This document shows, piece after piece, positions 57,201 through 64,000 of a DNA stretch of 64,000 nt. Both the position numbers and the translations under genes were made by a program. Under the pieces are notes generated by a model. The model saw nothing but the letters and a program-made list of their open reading frames with translations. It was not told where the DNA came from and did no database searches. Numbering within the stretch: position 1 is the first letter of the stretch; every line of letters begins with the position of its first letter. Source of the stretch: Reticulitermes lucifugus (lineage: Eukaryota > Arthropoda > Insecta > Blattodea > Rhinotermitidae); contig JAKCWW010000501.1 in assembly GCA_026260175.1 (NCBI GenBank), positions 35,818 through 99,817 on the forward strand. Direction: 5' to 3'.

Positions 57201-59232
57201 TATCTTTTAGTATTGATTGTTTTACTTTATGCCTCATCCTCCTACACATACGTACTTAAAGAGGTGCTTATGTTACTTTAATGTTGATGCACTAGGAGAT
57301 TGCTGCTGTGAAGATTTATCACATTACATTAATGCTTCTGAAGGTTTGTTGATCAGAACATTAATGTTGTGTTGAATATTGTCTATTTGATACAGTACTT
57401 CGGAAGTTGGTTATAAGCCTGTCCTACGTAGTAGCTTAATGGCTGGCATCCTTCCGTTACTTATTTTCTTTTGGGCCAGTATAGTGATATAATGGTTCTG
57501 TTGGTAATGCAAAGTGCATAATTTTGGTTCAGACCCCATATTAAGTTAATTGTATAACTGTCTTGATAATCAGTTACCTGAAGGCTACTAGATCCATTTC
57601 TCAAAATACTCTTCCTACTGAAGATATTCTGTTGGGCAAAGTCCAGTATAGATCTCTCTCAAGACTTCTTATTTCTTGATAGAGAACTTGTTGTGAGTAT
57701 CCATAATTGTGAATTTCTGATAGTGGAAAATGTTTTTGGTATTTATTTGAAGCCCACAAACTTAATTTTTAATGGTGACTTCATTATAGCATAAGAGTGG
57801 ATATTTGTACATAAAATATTTGGTTTACAATACCGTTTGATTTATTTTACAGTTCAAAATATGTTATTTAGGAGAGTGAGAATGCTGAAGTATGTACATA
57901 CACAGTTTGCAGTTATGTATTATGTTTACTTTTTGGTTCTGAATTCATACATGTTCCTGATATCCACCAGGTGTTTTCACTGTGAACTTGGTGCCTTCAG
58001 AAGCATCTACACGTTGCAAGTTAGAACCCGGTCCCTATACTCTAGTGGTAGCTTCAGCAGCCATCCAACTTTGTGATGCTCAGGAGCACCGTCTCCTCTT
58101 CACCTGGCCCTATCGCTACATCCGACGATATGGGTACCGGCAAGGCAAGTTCACTTTTGAAGCTGGTCGTAAGTGTGACACAGGCGAAGGGGTTTTCCAT
58201 CTGGAGCACTCAAATCAGCAGGAGATATTTAGATGTCTATCTTCCAAGATGAAGAGCATGCGTAAGCTCTTAACTGGTGAAACTCCTTCTACACCAGTTA
58301 TTGTATGTGGAGACAACCAATTTCAGGCTGCTCTCAGCATGGAGGCAAGATCTAGAAGTCCTCTGCCTCCTTCCCCAACCAGTGCCACACCGTTACTTGA
58401 TATAGATTTCAGTGCCATGTCCCAGTCTTCCATTAAGCCATTAATTTCTCCAGTAACAGAAACCAAGTCGTTAATAATTAACAATTCTGTCCCATTAATA
58501 AAACCTAAACCTAGGCCTTCTAAGCCACCCCGAAAACATATTCAGCCCATCAGTTTGTTGAAGAAGGGTGAAGAAACGGAAGATTTAGCATTGGATTTTG
58601 GTGGATTTGGAAGGTATAGGAAACTTAAGAACAGTGATACACCGCCTATGTTAGCAAGTCCTTCAGCAGCCATAACACCTGTTACTGATAATCCTAAATC
58701 TTCAGAATATGATAAAGTGGAGGTTCGTAAAGAAGCATGGCGTACCATGGGAGTAACTGACTTAGCACATACTGAACGTCAGTATGGTGGGAGTGATACT
58801 GAGGAGGAAGCTGATTATGAGAAGCGTCCAGCAGTACCAGAACCTGAAAACAGTAATACTGTCAGGCCTCCCTGTTCAAAAATCTTGGTGACACAAATCT
58901 CAACCAAGTCAGAATCTATGGAGGATTATGACAAACTGCAGCACTTTGGGTCATCATCTAAACTAAACAGCAACCCAGGGTACAGGCTTATTCCTCCAGC
59001 TGGTGCCCCACCCCCTGTTCCAGCTGTTCCAGTTGACTTACATCCATCCTGGAATGAGTATGATGTCATAGATGAGAAGATGCAGGCGTGGCGAATGGCT
59101 GATGATTCACATCATGGTTATGGCATGATACGCAAAAAATCAACTCCCAATGTTCAAAATGATCTCGGACCTATCCACAAAGTCTACAACGAACAAGAGT
59201 ATGCTGTGGTCCAAAAGCCAAAAAGAGTCTAG
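51195..59232 (+). CDS. Dok: Dok, docking protein downstream of tyrosine kinases (spliced, 4 exons)
   Basis: Membrane-recruited adaptor. The PH domain binds phosphoinositides, the IRS-type PTB domain binds phosphotyrosine (NPxY) motifs, and the tail offers Tyr sites to SH2 proteins; in flies Dok acts with Src, Shark and JNK signalling. Splicing gives 555 codons. PH domain at about 6-125 (VKEGHLLF ... KSWHKKFCQLF ... MSDWIAAFQSV). PTB domain at about 136-235 with WPYRYIRRYGYRQGKF and FEAGRKC; Arg187 and Arg202 align with the two arginines required for binding in vertebrate DOK1. The tail has PxxP stretches (KPKPRPSKPP, GAPPPVPAVP) and at least eight Tyr sites. A Y-D-x8-A-W-R motif occurs twice (Tyr382, Tyr499). 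Length and layout are normal for the family; the last exon holds the PTB domain and the whole tail. Confidence 0.94.
52160..53460 (-). pseudogene. non-LTR retrotransposon (Jockey/CR1-like) reverse transcriptase remnant
   Basis: Minus-strand pieces in order: PLLF-like/YINDLPA block near 53345, a decayed FADD box reading FAGN near 53305, NKTCISFNIGYDNK and TNKFLGLQTDNNLNW (53053-53253), MRTITLCIKTDTLKLVYFTY (52720-53001), and a C-terminal SFNNLPCRIKMFNHDLKEYL near 52600. Domain order is typical of a LINE ORF2 end. Frameshifts and the lost active-site box show that it is dead. In Dok intron 1. Confidence 0.82.
53677..53856 (+). CDS. Dok: Dok exon 2 (PH domain)
   Basis: Acceptor AATTTTAG before 53677. 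Sixty codons, KSWHKKFCQLFRSSKNGIE through to HQPNVFA. Donor GTAAGT at 53857, phase 0. Confidence 0.96.
54344..54364. repeat. (AC)n microsatellite with one ambiguous base
   Basis: N at 54344 followed by ten AC units, in Dok intron 2. Confidence 0.9.
54796..55086 (-). repeat. SINE family A copy, inverted (Dok intron 2)
   Basis: On the minus strand: GTGACTACACTATGAGGAAT head, GGTTTGATTCCCAGCAG B box, TGGGTACATGGGGCTCTTTC, GGGTAAAGTGGCTACAGCAT. The same block order as the 24411 copy. Confidence 0.7.
55160..55313 (+). CDS. Dok: Dok exon 3 (end of PH domain)
   Basis: Acceptor ATGACAG before 55160. Codes for IVTKNAIHYFASLSEKEMSD and the C-terminal PH helix WIAAFQSVVF, then an acidic linker. Donor GTGAGT at 55314, phase 1. 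Confidence 0.95.
55692..56162 (+). pseudogene. deleted Tigger/pogo transposon, second copy
   Basis: Inverted ends TAGTAGAATTTCATTAATCT and AGATTAAACGATTTCTATTG with TA outside. The interior codes for a MASKDPQMSKHGAASKRS start, matching the CENP-B-type transposase start in 44299-44964. Both copies share ATTACCTGTA..CTTA..TCA..TATAGGTACTG near the right end, so they are deletion derivatives of one family. Confidence 0.72.
56290..56600. repeat. 104-bp tandem repeat spanning an assembly gap
   Basis: GGCATATGCCAGACAAATTC recurs at 56306 and 56410. A third copy resumes right after 50 N (56459-56508). Copies differ by only a few bases. The fixed-size gap inside the array suggests collapsed or unresolved further units. 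In Dok intron 3. Confidence 0.9.
56601..57970. other. Dok intron 3, remainder
   Basis: AT-rich. A tRNA-head-like pair near 57478-57536 (TATAGTGATATAATGGTT, TTTTGGTTCAGACCCC) could be a very old SINE family A head. Nothing else is recognised. Confidence 0.3.
57971..59232 (+). CDS. Dok: Dok exon 4 (PTB domain and tail)
   Basis: Acceptor TCCACCAG before 57971. Starts GVFTVNLVPSEAS, the first strand of the PTB domain, and runs open for 420 codons to TAG 59230-59232. The frame is open a little upstream of the acceptor, but the splice phase with exon 3 fixes the junction. Confidence 0.96.
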
Positions 59233-60085
59233 TCCTGTCACCATTGTACTTTACATCTGTGATACAGTATTCTTATTTTTTTTAAATATATGTTTTTATA
59301 CTTACCAAAAGATTAATCTTCCAGAGGATTATTTGAGAGAAGTAGTGGAGAATTGTCATTCAGGTGGGATATTGTTGCAAATTACCTGGTTCCTGTTCCA
59401 TTAGTAAGGAAGTGATGATTTTTGTGAATTTCAGTTTTCTGGGTTGTAGGAGACCACTTCATATGTTCCTGTTTGGTAGCTTTTGTTCTTGCCCTGCAAT
59501 ATGTAATATTATATTCTGCGTTTCCCTGTATATCTTTTTCTTGTTCAAGTTTTCTCATTTGTCCTTTGTCAATCAAAGCTGTAAAGAACATTTATTTTTC
59601 AGGTATAAGCTACAGTAAATCATAATAGATGATGATGATGTTGATGATGAAATGCAATTTAATCTGAAAGAAAATTGTTTGCAGACTTTCACTCTGCACT
59701 CCAAGTGAAGCATACTTCTAAGTGATGAGAACAGTTGACATTATAGCAGTAATTTCAACTTTTATTGATTCATCTTTTATACCAGAATGACAGTTCTTCC
59801 CTTAGTACATATTATGTTGTAATATTCCATTCATGGTTCATTATGTGTCAATTGTGTGGAAGTTGCAGCCCATGTTAGGTGCTAGACAATATTCTGAAAT
59901 ACAGAAGGGAAGTTTCATCAGTCATCCACTGTTGGGGTATATTTTAAACAGGATGCTTGTCATGTGTCACTCTTAACCTGGATGACCACTTTCCATTCAG
60001 GAATACATTTTTAATATTCTTTTGTATGTTTATAAATAAGAATCTGTACACAGGTGAACAAATAAAATTGTTTATTGGACAGTAG
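59233..60085 (+). other. Dok: probable Dok 3' UTR
   Basis: No open frame of interest. AATAAA at 60061-60066 is followed by TTGTTTATTGG, a T/GT-rich stretch as expected downstream of a poly(A) site. Includes a short GAT run near 59626-59650. Confidence 0.5.
60061..60066 (+). terminator. Dok: candidate poly(A) signal of Dok
   Basis: AATAAA followed within 10 bp by a T/GT-rich element; 829 bp after the stop codon. Confidence 0.55.
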
Positions 60086-63000
60086 GATGATATATATATA
60101 CACATAAGTTAATGGAGGTTATTTAAAGGTGCAGTCACATTACCTTTGAACTGAACTGTATGTAGAGTACTTAGTAGACTGAATAATTGAAAAGGGGGGG
60201 GGGGCTTAAAAGCACTATTTTTTATTTGTAGGTATCTTTATTTGGATATTTTATAGATTATGCTGTCAGAAACAGTCAGTATGATTATCAGTTCCTGTTA
60301 TATGTGCCTAGTGCCTTTGTATATGAGTTTGGATAACATTTTACTCTAGATTAGTGTGCAGTGTATAAATATCCAAATCACTACACTTTCCAGTGCATAA
60401 CACACATTTCAAATTAAACAAACAGGGTTTCAAATTAAGTATTAGATTTAAATGATCTTCCTCTTGAAAACACAGACAAAAGAAACTGTTGTTATTGTCA
60501 ACCATTCTTATACTTTCTGGGTTTTATTGGTGTATGTATAGTTGACATGTTTGTTTGCCTTATAATGTGTTTTTGCAGCATGTATTGGTCTGTTTTGAGT
60601 CACATAGGCATGCAGAGTATATCACAAATGCCTATAAGGAAATAATTTGCTTCTTGGTAAGAGAGTCTTCTGTCTAGCAGAGATGTTTATCTCATTTAGC
60701 AATGGAAAGACACTGTGTTATCATTCCCGTAATAACTGATGGGCATACCTGCTAGAGTTCAGCATTACATATGTGAAGTCATAAAAGTTTGTAGACTGGC
60801 TGGTAAATCTTTCCAGTTTCCATCTTACTTTCTGGGATTGTAAATTGCTTTCTTGCCAGGAGTAAATTTGTTCTTTGTGATATCTGAGAATGTGAAAGGA
60901 AATTATTTTTTTTTGTATGAAGTGCATCAGGTACTTCTAGACTTATTGAGAGTACTTAATTTATAATTCGTTTATATACACTCGTGACACAGTAGAAATT
61001 TAACTGTTTGCTTGAATAGCTTCTGTTATTTGCAAGTATTTTCATGCTCTGAATAAATTAGCATGCATTTAGGAGGCTCCAGTGCATGCTTCAGTGTGTT
61101 AATAGTAAGGATGTAGGTTTGTATCCATTTTGGATATAATACATACATCATTTTGTATTTGAATGTGTTTGGTACAGCATGTTTGACTTTATTAGAGCTT
61201 GTTGCTTTCATTCTGTTGTTCCACTAAAAACATTTTAAGATGTGGAAATGAAATTTTTTATTTATTCTTGTGTGTTCCATAGCTTATACAGGGGGTTCCT
61301 CTTAGCCAAGTCCCTGATGCCTGTTTCACTGCATACACACAGCCAGATTGTGTAGGAAAAAATACATAAAAACTCACCACATTTCTGAGGATCACATCCA
61401 TGGGCCATGAATTTTCCAAAAGAAACCATTTTCAATTTGTTTCCCCATGTATGCAGGACCAGATTACTGGGAAAGTGTATGCAGAAGTTTCCCACATTTC
61501 CACTGATCGCATATGTGGTGCCCAAATTTTTCATCAAAAATGGTTTTAATCACATGCATCCAGCAATTTCTCCCGCTGTTGTACATGTTGCAAGCTCTTA
61601 TGCATATCTGAACAACAAGTGAGACATGACTCCAAGAGGTGAATAACCATTATAACATTGGTTGGTTATTATTGTAAGGATGATGACGACAACAGTAATG
61701 GAATTGTGCAAGATGTGCGTAACTTAAATACTATACATTGTGTGAAGTTAGTCATGTTCTTTGCTGTAGGCTGTGATGGATCATTATTTATTGTTTTACG
61801 TCAGCCATTTATAAGTTTCAATTGCCATTGGCATGCCAGTGATCACTGATAAATTCATGATAAGTGTTGAAACATGACCTGTGAACAGTAAATTTTTAAT
61901 GAATAATTCATTGTTTGCAAATTTTAAATTAATAATTCACTGTACTGAAGGTTTGTGTTTACATTTGTTTGGGATTGTCCCTTATATTCGTGTGGCCCTG
62001 GTATATTGATTTGAAGCACAATAAAATGTTACAGATTCTTCAAATAGAAGTTTATGTACGTACATGCAGAAGTAGTGAAGTCACTGGGTAATGGACGATG
62101 TGGCATAATGTGGAACTTATGATTTAGGCTTAACGCTTACACATAGGATAGTTAAGCAAGGAGGAATATAGGCTGCACATGTAGCTTGAGTGGAGGAAAA
62201 GGTATGTGTAAAGAATTTTGGTGTGAAGCAGGCATATGGAAAACTATGAAGGATGTGGCACAGTAAAATAAATTGATCTTAAGAAAACAGCCTGTGAGGA
62301 TGTGAACTAGGTTGAAGTGATGGAGGAACGCTATTGAGTCCATGTGTTCTGTTACCACACAACTGATTAATTTGTCTGCCTTTTCCACCCCACCTCCCCC
62401 CACAAGCGCACATGCAAAAGGTGTGAGTCTGTATTTTTAAATTAACAGCCTGGGTAACCTTTAGGCTTGTATGTAACTACAGGTCATTTTTAGATTGTGT
62501 TACAGTCTGGCCAAGGATTTTTGTGGCCTTAATTGTTGCTTTTTTTATTTACTTACTGGCCATGTGCGCATCATGTGACAGGCTGCCTTAATATTTATGT
62601 GCCACCACACAACCTCACTTGTCATATTTCTTTGATTAACAGTTATTTATTAACTCATTACACTAATGGTTATTCAGTTATTATAGTTTAAACACACCTG
62701 AATGCCCATGTGTTTTACTGCAGAAAATTGACATACAGCTCATGAAACACAAAATTATATTTCACTTTCTGTACTTAAAGAACAAAAAACCTGTTAATTA
62801 CACCATATTTTCATATTCATCAACCTTGCTTGCCAAGTATCATCGCTTATGTATGCCTATTTTTACACAGTTCAGACCTAAAGTTCCTCCATATTGTGGC
62901 AACAGCTTTACAATTGATCATATTATGGGCTGAAAAATTATTCACATGCTATTCCACAGCCTCTTTCAGTAGTTGTTCCTTTATTAGAGCAAACCAAGCA

Positions 63001-64000
63001 TTAATCTCATCTATTTGATTTCTGCCATCTAGTTTTCCTATGTTGTATTTTAAGTGTGATGCTCCACTTCTTCTTTTGCCTCAGTGTGTACCTCATAGAG
63101 AATATACATGGTAACCATTTCAAGTGCGTTTAATAGTCTGCTGTTTCTTCTGCCTTGGCATTTACCTCTCAGTGAACACAGCAACAGTGGTAGCCATTGA
63201 AACCAGGGTGTGACTCACACATTGTATAATGGAAAGTGTCATTTGTCATTGGCTTATTTGTTATTAATACAGGACACAGTGTATGTTGTTTAATGGATAG
63301 CCAATGTATTAATTTTATTCTTTGCCCATTGACTTTTAAGTTTCATGCTAGTCGTGGTTCATGTTTGAGGATAAACTGCTACATAAAGTTGTAAAACTGC
63401 AAAGCTAATGGCACAGGAAATGAACGTTATGACCTGCACCTAGCAGGTGGTGTTCAATCTTGTAAGAGTTAAATGAGATAAATCTGTGGTATGTGAGTGT
63501 ACTGTTAGTAAACACATGTAACTCGTGAGATCTTCGCTATGTAACGTCCGAGAAGAGCGGATATCTCAGGTACATCACGACAGAAGCCTGAAATCACACA
63601 TGTAACTCATGTTTTAAAATTTCTGTTATCACATGCAGGGTCAAATTTTGTGGAGGTGTGGATTAAAAATGAAAATAATACTGTGGAGTGAATCTTTCGT
63701 AATTCTAAGACTTTTAAAAACGTTCGGTGCAACATTAGTTTGTGCTTTAACTGCAAGTAATTGTAGTTAAAAGCAAGTAAGTACACTATCATATGCAGGT
63801 TATGATCGCAGAGGTTTAAGTGTGTTATGTGCTGGATATTTTGTTACAAATTCTTATTGAATATAATGGTTTTTGAAACAAATGAATGGTTAACTAAGAA
63901 ATGTGCATATCTTAATTGCATCAGCAATTAGGGTCCAATTTTTAAATAGCTCTGTAATGTGTTAATTAATTATAAGTATAATGTTAGAATTTGTATAGGT
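60086..64000. other. intergenic DNA without supported genes
   Basis: AT-rich. A diverged internal duplication on the minus strand around 61310-61510 (GGAAATGTGGGAAACTTCTG against AGAAATGTGGTGAGTTTTTA) and a diverged duplication near 63067-63215 (GCTCCACTTCTTCTTTTGCC against GTCTGCTGTTTCTTCTGCCT) are the only structure seen. Confidence 0.35.

Noticed and set aside
57837-58076. 79-codon frame overlapping the start of Dok exon 4
   Set aside because: It ignores the acceptor at 57969-57970 and runs in a different frame from the PTB domain.
1-64000. CRISPR array, operon or other prokaryotic system
   Set aside because: Intron-exon genes, SINEs and LINEs show animal DNA; no regularly spaced short repeats were found.

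Overview
The window comes from an animal genome, most probably a TE-rich insect of the cockroach/termite type. That placement rests on insect-like orthologues, long AT-rich introns, and dense tRNA-derived SINEs, Tigger/pogo, mariner and piggyBac remnants and a LINE; the species itself cannot be fixed from the sequence. All three protein genes lie on the plus strand. Every intron listed has GT..AG ends, and the spliced reading frames stay open with lengths divisible by three.

Layout: 1-4700 is unassigned upstream DNA, locally rich in CpG, with SINE fragments. 4753-18410 is wallenda/DLK (MAP3K12/13), in 11 coding exons and 903 codons. 18.5-26.4 kb is intergenic and holds a ribozyme-bearing fold-back element, a mariner remnant and a cluster of same-orientation SINEs. 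26717-43862 is ArfGAP1, 10 exons and 458 codons, whose introns contain a SINE nested in a Tigger-type element, a piggyBac remnant nested in a fold-back element, a mariner-type remnant, and a hammerhead-like motif just upstream of the last exon. 44.2-51.1 kb is intergenic, with a deleted Tigger element and two long palindromes that carry hammerhead-like motifs in both arms. 51195-59232 is Dok, 4 exons and 555 codons. 60.1-64 kb holds no gene I can support.

Function: DLK is the upstream MAP3K of the axon-injury and synaptic JNK/p38 pathways. Dok is a PH-PTB adaptor downstream of tyrosine kinases; in flies it is linked to Src, Shark and JNK signalling. ArfGAP1 is the curvature-sensing GTPase activator of Arf1 at the Golgi and on COPI vesicles. 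They sit side by side but nothing suggests co-regulation.

The most unusual signal is a set of fold-back repeats that carry the hammerhead ribozyme core (CUGANGA, stem II, GAAA, very short palindromic stem III, stem I). Stem I differs in sequence between elements yet stays complementary at exactly the expected positions. They resemble the small dimer-type hammerheads known from Penelope-like retroelements, but here they lie face to face in palindromes, and one lies sense-oriented in the last intron of ArfGAP1. A second notable point is a threefold 14-residue tandem repeat in the leucine zipper of the DLK orthologue.
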